Of a stretch of DNA of 64,000 nt, positions 16,854 to 26,303 are shown piece by piece. Numbering within the stretch: position 1 is the stretch's first letter; each line of letters opens with the position of its first letter. The DNA is from Clostridiales bacterium. Its GTDB lineage: Bacteria; Bacillota; Clostridia; Oscillospirales; Acutalibacteraceae. Made by a program: the position numbers and the translations under genes. The stretch covers positions 26,237 to 90,236 of the forward strand of contig DXYF01000006.1 of the NCBI GenBank assembly GCA_019415945.1, written 5' to 3'. Under the pieces are notes generated by a model. That model saw only the letters and a list, made by a program, of their open reading frames with translations, did not search any database and was not told the DNA's origin.

Positions 16854-17858
16854 TTGAAATTTTTGCGTTTATTGTGTATTTTTATTGCCGCCGTTACGGT
16901 GATTTTGTCGATCGGCTGTGACATAGATTCTGTGCATAGCAGTGAATTTTTCGCAATGGACACGGTTATGACGATTACCGCCTACGGAAATAACAGCGAA
17001 AATGCGGTGTTTGCGGCACAGGACAAGATATATGAACTTGACAATCTGCTTTCCGTTCAAAACGAGGAAAGCGAAATATACAAACTAAACTGCGAAAAAT
17101 CAATAAGCGTTTCCTCCGACACACTCAGCGTTATAAAGCGTTCAAAAGAAATTTCAAGCCTTACCGACAACCGATTTGACATCACCTGCGAACCTCTTAT
17201 GAGAGCGTGGGGATTTTATTCGGGACTTGAAAACAAGGTTCCCTCACAAGATGAGATTGAAAAAGCCCTCAAGGGAGTCGGTACAGAGCATATAAAAATT
17301 GACAAAAACACAGTAACCCTTGATGATAATACTTCTCTCGACCTCGGAGCAGTCGCCAAAGGCTATGCGTCGGGCGAAGCGTGCCGAGTGCTGAAAGAAA
17401 ACGGGGTGTCTTCGGCACTCATATCGCTGGGCGGAAATGTCCGTGCCGTAGGCTCAAAACCCGACGGTTCAGACTGGAGCGTTGCAATCTGCGATCCCCA
17501 CGACAGCACAAAGCAGGCGGGCACACTCAAAATCAGCGACAGTGCAGTTGTAACATCGGGAGGCTACCAGCGTTATTTTGAAGAAAACGGACAAATTTAT
17601 CATCATATAATTGATACTGAAACGGGATACCCTGCAAAAAGCGGATTAAAATCCGTCACCGTTGTATCACAGGACGACACGCTTGCCGACGCTCTTTCAA
17701 CGGCACTTTTTGTTATGGGGCTTGAAAAATCAAAAAAGCTGTATGTTGATAACAGCCCACTTTTCGGCGCGGTTTTTGTTACGGATGGCAACAAAATTTA
17801 TGTCACCGACAACCTCAAAAACAAATTTTCATCGGAGAGGAGCTTCGAGGTAATTTAA
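16854..17858 (+). CDS. apbE: FAD:protein FMN transferase (ApbE lipoprotein)
   Basis: 334 residues, TTG start with AAGGG upstream. N-terminal lipoprotein signal ending in the lipobox LSIGC. The catalytic domain has MDTVMTITAYG, a substrate-binding SLGGNVRAVG and the metal-site region HHIIDTETGYPA. ApbE covalently attaches FMN to Thr in (S/T)GAT-type motifs. RnfG and RnfD encoded downstream carry such Thr, so this is the dedicated flavinylating enzyme of the operon. Anchored on the outer face of the membrane. Directly abuts the next gene. Confidence 0.95.
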   Translation: MKFLRLLCIFIAAVTVILSIGCDIDSVHSSEFFAMDTVMTITAYGNNSENAVFAAQDKIYELDNLLSVQNEESEIYKLNCEKSISVSSDTLSVIKRSKEISSLTDNRFDITCEPLMRAWGFYSGLENKVPSQDEIEKALKGVGTEHIKIDKNTVTLDDNTSLDLGAVAKGYASGEACRVLKENGVSSALISLGGNVRAVGSKPDGSDWSVAICDPHDSTKQAGTLKISDSAVVTSGGYQRYFEENGQIYHHIIDTETGYPAKSGLKSVTVVSQDDTLADALSTALFVMGLEKSKKLYVDNSPLFGAVFVTDGNKIYVTDNLKNKFSSERSFEVI

Positions 17859-18233
17859 ATGAAAAACCGAACATGGATAATTGTTTTTTTACTCACCTGT
17901 GTACTGTGCGTGGGCTTATGGATGTACTTTTCGGCTTTTTCGTCGTCGACAAAAACAATAGGTATATATCAGGACGGAGTATTGGTAAGACAAATAGACC
18001 TTTCAAGCGTGACGCAGTCTGAGGAAATTACCCTGTCGGGCGAATACGGCGACAATGTAATCCTTGTGTCGCACGGTCATATTAAAATGAAAAGTGCAGA
18101 CTGTCCCGACAAGCTCTGCGTAAAACACGGAGAACTCGAAAGCTCCGCTTCTCCCATAGTTTGTCTGCCAAATAAAATAGTAATAAAGTTTGAAGATAAT
18201 TCGACCTCTGCGGACGCAGTGACGGGGAGGTAA
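17859..18233 (+). CDS. NusG domain II-containing membrane-anchored protein
   Basis: 124 residues: an N-terminal membrane anchor (about 5-25) and one small extracytoplasmic NusG-II-like beta domain. It contains SADCPDKLCVKHG, the Cys-containing motif typical of this family, and CLPNKIVIKFE near the end. Such proteins are regularly encoded with apbE and Rnf in clostridia, but their role is unknown. It starts at the base after the apbE stop and is followed one base later by the Gx gene, so tightly coupled. Confidence 0.85.
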   Translation: MKNRTWIIVFLLTCVLCVGLWMYFSAFSSSTKTIGIYQDGVLVRQIDLSSVTQSEEITLSGEYGDNVILVSHGHIKMKSADCPDKLCVKHGELESSASPIVCLPNKIVIKFEDNSTSADAVTGR

Positions 18234-18234
18234 T

Positions 18235-18747
18235 ATGAAAACCAAAAAGATAATTTTTACTTCGGTCTTAACCGCCCTTGCACTTGTATCATTTGTTATT
18301 GAGGCGTCAATCCCCCCTCTTACTCCTATATACGGAGTAAAGCTCGGGATTGCGAATATTTTTACTCTCTTTACGCTGTACAGCATAGGAGTGCCGTATG
18401 CTTTTGCTTTGCTGATACTAAGAATCACAATCGGAAGCATATTCACGGGACAGCTCGTTTCTTTTTTATACAGCTTGGCGGGAGGACTGCTTTCGTTTTT
18501 GCTTATGATACTTTTAAAACGCTTTTTCCCGCTCAATCAGCTCTGGGTTTTGAGCGTGCTTTGTGCCGTCACCCACAATTTCGGACAGCTTTTGACAGCG
18601 GTTTTAATTACACAGACGCCACAGCTTATGTATTACTTTCCCGTGCTTGCGGCTTCGGGAATTATTGCGGGAGCGTTTACGGGACTGTGTGCACAGCTTG
18701 TGCTTAAAAGACTTCAAAAACAAATCAGCAAACAGCTTAACACATAA
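18235..18747 (+). CDS. Gx transporter family protein (heptaprenyl diphosphate synthase component I-like)
   Basis: 170 residues, five or six transmembrane helices, GGGAGG before the ATG. The sequence PLTPIYGVKLGIANIFTLF is typical of the Gx/HepI-like ECF-S-fold family. The family is often annotated as a heptaprenyl diphosphate synthase subunit, but it looks like a small transport component, and members sit beside apbE/Rnf genes. A flavin-related or quinone-related substrate is possible; that is inference. Confidence 0.8.
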   Translation: MKTKKIIFTSVLTALALVSFVIEASIPPLTPIYGVKLGIANIFTLFTLYSIGVPYAFALLILRITIGSIFTGQLVSFLYSLAGGLLSFLLMILLKRFFPLNQLWVLSVLCAVTHNFGQLLTAVLITQTPQLMYYFPVLAASGIIAGAFTGLCAQLVLKRLQKQISKQLNT

Positions 18748-18768
18748 ACAAACGGAGGATACGAACAG

Positions 18769-20094
18769 ATGAGATTAAAAGGTATAAAGGTTCCTCACCG
18801 AAAGAACACGGCAAACAGCGTGCCGCAGAGAATACCTCTGCCCAAAACCGTGACAATACCGATGTCTATGCACATCGGAAAACCCTGCAAGCTTTCGGTG
18901 AAAGCGGGAGATCATGTTAAAGTGGGGCAGATAATCGGTTTGCCCGACGGCTTTATAAGCTCTCCTGTACACTCAAGCGTGTCGGGAACGGTAAAAAGGA
19001 CAGATGAAATTACTATGACGGGATCGGCAAAAATAACCGCCGCCGTTATAGAAACCGACGGCTTGCAGGAGCTGTGCGAAGATGTAAAACCGCCCGTTGT
19101 TACAGATTTTGAAAGCTTCATAGAAGCAGTCAAAAACAGCGGCGTTGTCGGCCTCGGCGGTGCGGGATTTCCGACCTTTGTAAAGCTTAATATAAAAGAT
19201 TTGTCAGCCGTTGACACGGTTATAATCAATGCGGCGGAATGTGAGCCGTACATAACCTCCGACACACGCACAATGCTTGACAAAGCAGAGTACATTTCAA
19301 AGGGCATTGACCTAATTCAAAAATATCTCGGTGCAAAACATATCATTATCGGAATAGAAAACAACAAAAAGCCGTGTATTCAAAAAATGCAGGAGATAGC
19401 AGACATCAAAAACGGCGTTATCGTCATGGTACTGCCATCCATTTATCCGCAGGGCGGCGAAAAGGTGCTTGTTTACAACACAACAGGCAGACTTATTCCA
19501 AAGGGAGGACTTCCGCTTGATGTCGGTACGATCGTTTTAAACTGCACCACGCTTGCCTGCATCGCAGAATATATTGAAACAGGTATGCCGCTTACGGAAA
19601 AATGCGTCACCGTTGACGGCAGCTGTGTAAAAGAGCCTAAAAATGTAATTGCCCCCATCGGCACACCCATCCAAAGTCTGTTTGATTTTTGCGGAGGCTT
19701 TAAGGCGGAACCGAAAAAAGTGCTTTACGGAGGGCCGATGATGGGAATAGCAGTACCGTCGCTTGACTTACCCGTGCTCAAAATGACAAACGCCGTTATC
19801 GCAATGTACGAAAAAGACGCAAGACCGCCCAAAGCTTCAGCCTGCATTAACTGCGGAGAGTGCGTAAACAACTGTCCTTTAAGGCTTGACCCAAGGGCAA
19901 TTTCCAAGGCTTTAAAGCTGGGGCTTGACGAGGAACTGAAAAAACAACACGCCGATTTGTGCATGGAATGCGGCTGCTGTGCTTATGTGTGTCCTGCAAA
20001 GAGACCTATTGTACAGAACAACAAGCTTGCCAAGGCAAGGCTTAACAAATATTTATCACAACAAAAGGCATCAAAGGAGGGCAAAAATGAATAA
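18769..20094 (+). CDS. rnfC: Rnf complex subunit C
   Basis: 441 residues. NADH/FMN-binding region with GLGGAGFPTFVK and NAAECEPYITSD, then two [4Fe-4S] ferredoxin-type motifs, CINCGECVNNCP and CMECGCCAYVCP, near the C terminus. RnfC is the peripheral subunit where NAD+ is reduced by electrons from ferredoxin, coupled to Na+ or H+ export. Preceded by GGAGGATACGAACAG. Its last 8 bp overlap rnfD. Confidence 0.97.
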   Translation: MRLKGIKVPHRKNTANSVPQRIPLPKTVTIPMSMHIGKPCKLSVKAGDHVKVGQIIGLPDGFISSPVHSSVSGTVKRTDEITMTGSAKITAAVIETDGLQELCEDVKPPVVTDFESFIEAVKNSGVVGLGGAGFPTFVKLNIKDLSAVDTVIINAAECEPYITSDTRTMLDKAEYISKGIDLIQKYLGAKHIIIGIENNKKPCIQKMQEIADIKNGVIVMVLPSIYPQGGEKVLVYNTTGRLIPKGGLPLDVGTIVLNCTTLACIAEYIETGMPLTEKCVTVDGSCVKEPKNVIAPIGTPIQSLFDFCGGFKAEPKKVLYGGPMMGIAVPSLDLPVLKMTNAVIAMYEKDARPPKASACINCGECVNNCPLRLDPRAISKALKLGLDEELKKQHADLCMECGCCAYVCPAKRPIVQNNKLAKARLNKYLSQQKASKEGKNE

Positions 20095-21007
20095 GCTTAT
20101 TTCCTCTGCTTCGCCCCATATTACATCACCGAGAACTACGCAGAAAATTATGCGTGATGTGCTGATCGCCCTGCTTCCCGCAGGCGTTGCGTCGGTTATC
20201 ATCTTCGGTCTGAGGTCGCTTTTGGTTATAGGCGTATGCGTTTTGGTATGCGTAGTGTCCGAGTGGGCGTTTGAAAAAATCTGCAAAAAAGACAATACTG
20301 TCTTTGACCTTTCGGCGGTCGTGACGGGAGTTTTGCTCGCCTACAACCTGCCTGTTTCAATTCCGCTGTGGCAGGCGGCATTCGGAAGCCTGTTTGCAAT
20401 AGTAGTTGTAAAACAGCTCTTCGGGGGCATAGGTCAAAACTTTGCAAATCCCGCAATCACGGCAAGAATCGTCATGCTCATCGCCTTTTCGGGAACAATG
20501 ACCTCTTGGACTTTTCCCGACGGCGTATCGAGTGCAACTCCGCTTGCCCTTATGTCGGGCGGAAATCTTGAAGCACTGCCATCCTACACCGAGATGCTTT
20601 TCGGGCTTCACGGCGGATGTCTGGGCGAAACCTGCATAATCGCACTGCTTGCGGGCGGAATTTACCTTATCGCAAGAAAAGTAATAACATGGCACACACC
20701 TGTTGCATTTATCGGCACTGTGCTTATAATGTCGCTTATTTTTGACAAAGCTCCTCTTTACCAGCTTATGTCGGGCGGACTTGTAATCGGTGCTTTCTTT
20801 ATGGCTACCGACTACGCAACTACCCCCTGCACAAAATGGGGCAAGATAATTTTCGGCATAGGCTGCGGACTTGTTACGGTTCTGATAAGATTCTGGGGTG
20901 CTTCTCCTGAGGGCGTGTCGTACTCAATATTGCTGATGAATATTTTTACACCCTATATTTCAAGGCTTACACAGCCAAAACCTCTTACAGGAGGTGACGG
21001 GCGATGA
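20087..21007 (+). CDS. rnfD: Rnf complex subunit D
   Basis: 306 residues from the ATG at 20087 (AAAGGAGGG just upstream); a longer frame would run far into rnfC. Multi-spanning NqrB/RnfD family. The Thr in DGVSSATPLAL is the expected site of covalent FMN, added by the ApbE encoded upstream. Membrane subunit of the ion-pumping core. The stop overlaps the rnfG start in ATGA fashion. Confidence 0.96.
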   Translation: MNKLISSASPHITSPRTTQKIMRDVLIALLPAGVASVIIFGLRSLLVIGVCVLVCVVSEWAFEKICKKDNTVFDLSAVVTGVLLAYNLPVSIPLWQAAFGSLFAIVVVKQLFGGIGQNFANPAITARIVMLIAFSGTMTSWTFPDGVSSATPLALMSGGNLEALPSYTEMLFGLHGGCLGETCIIALLAGGIYLIARKVITWHTPVAFIGTVLIMSLIFDKAPLYQLMSGGLVIGAFFMATDYATTPCTKWGKIIFGIGCGLVTVLIRFWGASPEGVSYSILLMNIFTPYISRLTQPKPLTGGDGR

Positions 21008-21540
21008 AAAACACATTTTCGGAAATGATAAAGCCCGTTTTGGTGCTTGTTTTAATATGTCTTGTTGTAACGGCACTGCTTGCATATGTCAACACCGTGA
21101 CATCACCGATAATAGCAAAGGCAGAACAGGCGAAAACCGAACAGGCAATGTCGGAGGTTTTGAAGGAAGCCGACAGCTTTGAAAAGCTCACACTTAAAAA
21201 TATTCCCGAAAGCGTAACGGACGCTTACCGTGCAGAAAACGGTGCAGGCTATGTGTTTATGATGACGGCAAAGGGTTACGGCGGCGATATTAAACTGATT
21301 TGCGGAATAAAATCCGACGGCAAGGTAGAACAGTGCAAAACGCTCTCACACTCCGAAACCAGCGGACTCGGATCAAAAATCACCGAAGATCCGTACAAAA
21401 GCCAATATTCAGGCAAAACCTCGGACTCCGTGAGCGAGGTTGACGCTATTTCGGGAGCGACAATTTCTTCAAACGCCTACAAAAGTGCCGTTGAGGCTGC
21501 GTTTGAGGCGTATGATATTGCAAAGGAGGCAGTTAAGTGA
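21004..21540 (+). CDS. rnfG: Rnf complex subunit G (flavoprotein)
   Basis: 178 residues: one N-terminal membrane helix and an FMN-binding domain. The flavinylation motif is DAISGATISSNAYKSAV near 145-160, with Thr in SGAT as the FMN acceptor. An ETSGLGSKI stretch upstream is typical of the family. Transfers electrons on the outer side of the complex. Overlaps rnfD by 4 bp and rnfE by 4 bp. Confidence 0.96.
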   Translation: MKNTFSEMIKPVLVLVLICLVVTALLAYVNTVTSPIIAKAEQAKTEQAMSEVLKEADSFEKLTLKNIPESVTDAYRAENGAGYVFMMTAKGYGGDIKLICGIKSDGKVEQCKTLSHSETSGLGSKITEDPYKSQYSGKTSDSVSEVDAISGATISSNAYKSAVEAAFEAYDIAKEAVK

Positions 21541-22211
21541 ACAAAAGACAAAATTTTCTTAAAGGACTTATAAAAGAAAATCCTGTTCTTGTCCTTGTGC
21601 TCGGAACCTGCCCCACCCTTGCGGTCACAACAAGCGTTTCAAGTGCAATAGGAATGGGTGCGGCGGCAACGGCGGTTTTGCTTTGCTCAAACATTGTAAT
21701 TTCCGCACTGCGTAATATTATTCCCGACAAGGTGCGTATTCCGTGCTACATCGTCCTTATCGCAGGTTTTGTTACGATGGTACAGATGCTTGTCAAAGCG
21801 TTTGCACCCGCACTTGACGAAGCATTGGGAATTTATCTTCCTCTTATAGTGGTAAACTGCATTATTCTCGGCAGAGCCGAAATGTTTGCAAACAAAAACA
21901 AAGTAATCGACTCGGCAATCGACGCTTTGGGAATGGGAGCGGGATTTACGCTTGCACTCTTTATGATGTCGTCAATCCGCGAGATACTCGGAAACGGAAG
22001 CTGGATGGGCTTTGAAATTCCAATCCTCTCCGACAACAGTATTTCCATTATGACGATGGCACCGGGAGGATTTCTTGTATTCGGCATACTGATTGCCGTT
22101 GTAAACAAAATATCGCACGGCAAAAACTCAAAGAAAAGCTTTGGATGTGCCGGCTGTCCCTCCGCTGACATCTGCGGAAAATCAAACGGTGAACAGGAGG
22201 AAGCAAAATGA
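21537..22211 (+). CDS. rnfE: Rnf complex subunit E
   Basis: 224 residues, GTG start overlapping the rnfG stop. NqrD/RnfE family with six membrane helices; LGTCPTLAVTT is the family signature and holds the conserved Cys that binds iron with RnfA. The C-terminal tail after the last helix is Cys-rich (CAGCPSADICG), an addition seen in clostridial RnfE that could bind metal. Confidence 0.95.
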   Translation: MNKRQNFLKGLIKENPVLVLVLGTCPTLAVTTSVSSAIGMGAAATAVLLCSNIVISALRNIIPDKVRIPCYIVLIAGFVTMVQMLVKAFAPALDEALGIYLPLIVVNCIILGRAEMFANKNKVIDSAIDALGMGAGFTLALFMMSSIREILGNGSWMGFEIPILSDNSISIMTMAPGGFLVFGILIAVVNKISHGKNSKKSFGCAGCPSADICGKSNGEQEEAK

Positions 22212-22798
22212 CAAACTTTATTATAATTATGCTGTCCGCCGTATTCATCAACAACTATGTGCTGTCACAGTTTTTGGGAATATGCCCGTTTTTGAGCGTT
22301 TCAAAAAAGCTCAACCAGGCGGTTGGAATGAGCATTGCCGTAATTTTTGTAATGCTTATTGCAACAGCCGTTACATGGCCCATACAAATATATCTGCTTG
22401 ACCCGAACAGTCTCGGATATTTGCAGACAATCGTATTTATACTTGTAATAGCCGCACTCGTACAGCTTGTTGAGATTATACTCAAGCGGTATATCCCATC
22501 GCTTCACAAGTCGCTCGGCGTATATCTCCCCCTAATTACGACAAACTGTGCCGTGCTCGGAGTTACGATTCTCAACATTGACGAGGGCTACACCTTTGCA
22601 GAAGCAATGGTAAATTCATTCGGAAGCGGAGTTGGATTTTTGCTTGCAATGGTTATGTTTTCGGGAGTACGCTCAAAAATTGAGGGTGCCGATGTTCCAA
22701 AAGCATTTCAGGGACTTCCCATTACACTCGTTGCGGCTTCAATAACCTCGCTATCCTTTCTCGGATTTTCGGGCGTTATAGAAAACCTGTTTGCGTAA
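22208..22798 (+). CDS. rnfA: Rnf complex subunit A
   Basis: 196 residues, six membrane helices, NqrE/RnfA family. Contains NNYVLSQFLGICPFLSVS with the conserved Cys, and TTNCAVLG in the second half, the inverted-repeat partner. With RnfE it holds the intramembrane iron centre. Overlaps rnfE by 4 bp. Confidence 0.96.
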   Translation: MTNFIIIMLSAVFINNYVLSQFLGICPFLSVSKKLNQAVGMSIAVIFVMLIATAVTWPIQIYLLDPNSLGYLQTIVFILVIAALVQLVEIILKRYIPSLHKSLGVYLPLITTNCAVLGVTILNIDEGYTFAEAMVNSFGSGVGFLLAMVMFSGVRSKIEGADVPKAFQGLPITLVAASITSLSFLGFSGVIENLFA

Positions 22799-22811
22799 CG
22801 GAGGTGTACTT

Positions 22812-23633
22812 ATGAACGAAATACTGACCGCCGTAATCTCCGTCGTGATTATCGGCTTAATCTGTGCCGTTGTGCTTGTTGCCGCCTCCAAATTTATGGG
22901 CGTAAAAGAAAACGAAAAAATCCCGCAAATCAGGGAATGTCTGCCCGGTGCAAACTGCGGTGCGTGCGGTTTTGCAGGCTGTGACGGATACGCAAAGGCT
23001 CTTGCGGAGGACTCAAAAACCGCAACAAATCTCTGCGTTCCGGGCGGCGACTCGGTTTCACGGCAGCTCAGCCAGATTTTAGGCGTTGAATTTGAAGATG
23101 TGATAGAACAGGTCGCTTTTGTACGCTGCTCGGGCGACTGCACGGCAACCCAGGACAGGGTTGAATATATAGGAATATCAAGCTGTGCTGCCGCAAAACA
23201 GATTTTCGGCTCAAAAGGGCAGTGCTCCTTTGGCTGTCTGGGACTTGGCGACTGTGCAAAGGTGTGTCCAAACGACGCTGTTTGCATTGAGGACGGCATT
23301 GCCCGTATAAAAACAAATAACTGCGTCGGCTGCGGACTGTGCGTAAAGGCGTGTCCGAACAATGTAATCGTACTCACCCCCGATGTACAGCGTGCGGTGA
23401 CTGCGTGCAGCAGCAAAGACAAGGGAGGGGTTACCCGAAAATCATGCAAAAACGGCTGTATCGGATGCAAAAAGTGCGAAAAGGTATGCCCTCTCGGTGC
23501 CGTAAAGATAGTTGACAACCTCGCATTTATCGACAGCTCAAAATGCAGTGAATGTCCCGATTTCGGTGTCTGTGCAAGGGAGTGTACAACAGGCTGTATC
23601 GCTCTTGCATATCCAAAAACAGCAAACAATTAA
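22812..23633 (+). CDS. rnfB: Rnf complex subunit B (ferredoxin-accepting)
   Basis: 273 residues from the ATG at 22812 (GGAGG upstream). N-terminal membrane helix, then a four-Cys cluster motif (GANCGACGFAGC plus later C), and ferredoxin-type [4Fe-4S] motifs including CVGCGLCVKACP and CIGCKKCEKVCP, with a further Cys-rich C terminus (CSECPDFGVCARECTTGC). It accepts electrons from reduced ferredoxin. Last gene of the operon, followed by a strong terminator. Confidence 0.96.
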   Translation: MNEILTAVISVVIIGLICAVVLVAASKFMGVKENEKIPQIRECLPGANCGACGFAGCDGYAKALAEDSKTATNLCVPGGDSVSRQLSQILGVEFEDVIEQVAFVRCSGDCTATQDRVEYIGISSCAAAKQIFGSKGQCSFGCLGLGDCAKVCPNDAVCIEDGIARIKTNNCVGCGLCVKACPNNVIVLTPDVQRAVTACSSKDKGGVTRKSCKNGCIGCKKCEKVCPLGAVKIVDNLAFIDSSKCSECPDFGVCARECTTGCIALAYPKTANN

Positions 23634-23652
23634 TCCGAAATATATGCAAAGC

Positions 23653-23691
23653 AAAAGGTCGGCTCAACTCTAAAGTTGAAACCGACCTTTT
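23653..23691. terminator. bidirectional terminator between rnfB and the NSS transporter
   Basis: AAAGGTCGG ... CCGACCTTT with an inner CAACT/AGTTG stem, T-rich on both outgoing sides. Confidence 0.8.
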
Positions 23692-23710
23692 ATGATTTTA
23701 TGCGTTTTTA

Positions 23711-25234
23711 TTAATCGAATATTATTTCGTCCTCGACATAACCGTTTTTCTTCATTCGTTTTATAACGAGTTTTGCAATAAAACCGCTCACAAACACAAG
23801 CACGGAAACTACCCAGCCTGCGGCGATTTGTGCCCAGATAGCATAATCGGGATTGTAAGTGCCGCCCTTTATAACAAACAGGGTGTACATATTCCAGACA
23901 AACAGTCCCGTGAGCAAAACAGGGGCGATCACCTTTATAGATGCCGCAAACCACCAATACGGTATTTTAAATTCTTTGGTATTGCGGTTGACCTCGGAAA
24001 GCACTTTGCGAAGGTTAAAGCACCAGCCTATCGCAACGCACTCAAGAACGCCGATTACTATAAGGTTTATCTGATTTGTCCAGTTATCGACAATATCAAG
24101 CCATGCAAGACCCGATTGAGTAACAAAAAGAATGGATATAACGCCGCAAATTGAACAAATGGCTATTGTCACCTTTTTTGGGCTTAAATGGAACTTGTCC
24201 GATACAGAAGCCGAAATTCCCTCTACTATTGAGAACGCAGAATCGATTGCCAGCGTGATAAGCATAAGGTAGAATATCGCTCCGAAAATAGCATTTACCC
24301 AGCCTATGTCGGTGAGATTGACTATCGCCTGCGGATAAACCATAAACGCAGTCGAAATTCCGCTGTCCGTAATTTTATCAAGCATTCCCGTGCCGCCCAT
24401 AGTCGAGAACATAACGATTCCCGAAAGAACACTTACAGCCATATCCGAAAACGCTATAATCATACAGTCAACAGGAATATTTGCGTCATCAGGCAGATAT
24501 GAACCGTAAGCAAACATAATAGCCATCATAATTGAAAGACTGTAAAACACCTGACCCACGGCGTCAACCCAAAGGGATGCGTCTGACAGTGCCGAAAAAT
24601 CGGGAATAAACAGCATTGCAACGCCCTGCATTGCACCGTCCATTGTAACGCCCTTTAAAGCCATAATAAGCAAAAGTACAACAGGAGCAAAAACGGTAAA
24701 TTTAACTACCTTGCCAACGGAGTTTGCACCGTTTCTTATACAGTAAAAAATCAGTCCCCAGGCAATCAGCAGACACAAAAGTACTTCACCCGGAATTGAT
24801 GTACCCTCAATTACACCCGTAGTCTGTGTAAGCTCAAAAAACAAATTTGACGCCGCTTCGGAATTACCTGTCATTCCTGCAAACTGCCATGAGTTAAAAA
24901 ACATAAGAATAACCCAAGCAAAAACAACAGAATAGTAGCAGACAATTACAAATGCGTTTGATGTTGCCGCCCAGCCAATCGGCTCAAAGCGTTTTTTGAT
25001 TCCACGCATAGACTCAATGGCACCCTTGCGGAACTTTCTTGCGATCGAAACCTCCATCATAAGAAGCGGAATACCCATTACAAGCATTGCAAGCAAATAC
25101 ACGAGCAAAAATGTTCCGCCGCCGTGCTTTGCGGCAAGGCCGGGGAATCTCCACGCATTTCCGAGTCCCACCGCAGAACCCACTGCGGCAAGGATGAATG
25201 TAAAGCGTGAGCTCCACATACCTCTTTTTTCCAT
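23711..25234 (-). CDS. sodium-dependent transporter, NSS (LeuT/SNF) family
   Basis: 507 residues, 11-12 membrane helices. The TM1 signature GSAVGLGNAWRFPGLAAKHGG (given here in part) lines the Na+ and substrate site of LeuT-fold symporters. Members import amino acids or related compounds with Na+; which one is not readable. Own promoter at 25280-25308. An AraC regulator on the same strand lies upstream and may control it. Confidence 0.92.
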   Translation of the reverse strand: MEKRGMWSSRFTFILAAVGSAVGLGNAWRFPGLAAKHGGGTFLLVYLLAMLVMGIPLLMMEVSIARKFRKGAIESMRGIKKRFEPIGWAATSNAFVIVCYYSVVFAWVILMFFNSWQFAGMTGNSEAASNLFFELTQTTGVIEGTSIPGEVLLCLLIAWGLIFYCIRNGANSVGKVVKFTVFAPVVLLLIMALKGVTMDGAMQGVAMLFIPDFSALSDASLWVDAVGQVFYSLSIMMAIMFAYGSYLPDDANIPVDCMIIAFSDMAVSVLSGIVMFSTMGGTGMLDKITDSGISTAFMVYPQAIVNLTDIGWVNAIFGAIFYLMLITLAIDSAFSIVEGISASVSDKFHLSPKKVTIAICSICGVISILFVTQSGLAWLDIVDNWTNQINLIVIGVLECVAIGWCFNLRKVLSEVNRNTKEFKIPYWWFAASIKVIAPVLLTGLFVWNMYTLFVIKGGTYNPDYAIWAQIAAGWVVSVLVFVSGFIAKLVIKRMKKNGYVEDEIIFD

Positions 25235-25279
25235 AAATCTCTCTCCTCTAATAAATCAAATTTATCACAAACTAACAAA

Positions 25280-25308
25280 ATTATAATATAAGTTTTGTGT
25301 AATTGCAA
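25280..25308 (-). promoter_or_regulatory. promoter of the NSS transporter
   Basis: Minus strand TTGCAA (25308-25303), 17-bp spacer, TATAAT (25285-25280), 46 bp before the start. Confidence 0.6.
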
Positions 25309-25372
25309 TACCTTGAATTTTAACTGTATAATCGGCAAAATCAAAGGGTCAAAATCTGTCTGACAGGACTTC

Positions 25373-26170
25373 TCAGTTGTTTTTCTTTTGAAATTCACTG
25401 GGCGTTATTCCTCTTAATTTTTTAAAAACACGCGAAAAATACATTTGGTCATTAAACCCTACCGAATATGCAACATCCTTAACCGAAACATTTTTATCTA
25501 TGAGCAAAATTTCCGCCTTTGAAACCCTGCAATCGTTAATATAATCAATTACCGACATTCCTAATTCCTCTTTAAAAATACGGTATAAATAGGTTCTGTC
25601 TATTTTAATGTAATTTGCAACGCTGCTCACCTTGAAATTGGGATTACGGTAATTTTGTTCAATATAATTGCGTGCCAAAACAGCATAGCTCGTTTTTTCG
25701 CTTTTTCCTCCGGGAAAATACTCGAGATAATATGACAGCAGCACTATAAGCTTTCCGCCTGCTCTGTATTGAGAATATACAGTATCTTCGTCAATATTCT
25801 CAAAAACAAAATACGATTCAAAATTGTCAACATCAATCTTTTCGGCAATGGGACGGTTTTTGCTGAAGGCAGTCTGGCGTACAAGCAGTGCCGCCTCAAG
25901 ACCTCGAAACTCTACCCATCTGTACTCCCACGGGTCTTCACTGTCGGGCTGCAGGCAAACGCTTGACATGGGAAATGTCAGAAACGACTGTCCCTCTGAT
26001 ACGGCAAAATCAACTCCGTCCACCGTAATCTTTCCTTTGCCCTTGGTTACATAGCAAAGCATATAGCAGTCAAGAATAATCTGACGGCCTTCGTTGACAA
26101 GATTTTGCGGCCTGCCCCCGCTTGTCAGAAAATGGCAATTTATTACTTTATAGTTTAATTTTAACCCCAT
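25373..26170 (-). CDS. AraC-family transcription regulator
   Basis: 265 residues from the ATG at 26170, which has GGAGG four bases upstream; a longer frame to 26188 lacks a site. N-terminal cupin-like ligand domain; C-terminal double helix-turn-helix about 165-262, ending with FNDQMYFSRVFKKLRGITPSEF, the AraC signature. Divergent from another AraC gene at 26304 and upstream of the NSS transporter on the same strand. Effector unknown; two-domain form suggests a sugar or similar small molecule. Confidence 0.88.
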   Translation of the reverse strand: MGLKLNYKVINCHFLTSGGRPQNLVNEGRQIILDCYMLCYVTKGKGKITVDGVDFAVSEGQSFLTFPMSSVCLQPDSEDPWEYRWVEFRGLEAALLVRQTAFSKNRPIAEKIDVDNFESYFVFENIDEDTVYSQYRAGGKLIVLLSYYLEYFPGGKSEKTSYAVLARNYIEQNYRNPNFKVSSVANYIKIDRTYLYRIFKEELGMSVIDYINDCRVSKAEILLIDKNVSVKDVAYSVGFNDQMYFSRVFKKLRGITPSEFQKKNN

Positions 26171-26303
26171 ATTTCCTCCGTGCAACATTTATCCATAATA
26201 AACAAACATAATTACATAGATTATTAGCTATTTTATGTTTATACTTATACTAATATACAACATATTTACTGTTTTTTCAACTTTTTTCAAAGGGGAAGTT
26301 TGT

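Noticed and set aside
22751..23629. 292-codon minus-strand frame opposite rnfB
   Set aside because: Shadow of rnfB in the opposite strand, low-complexity product without a start site.
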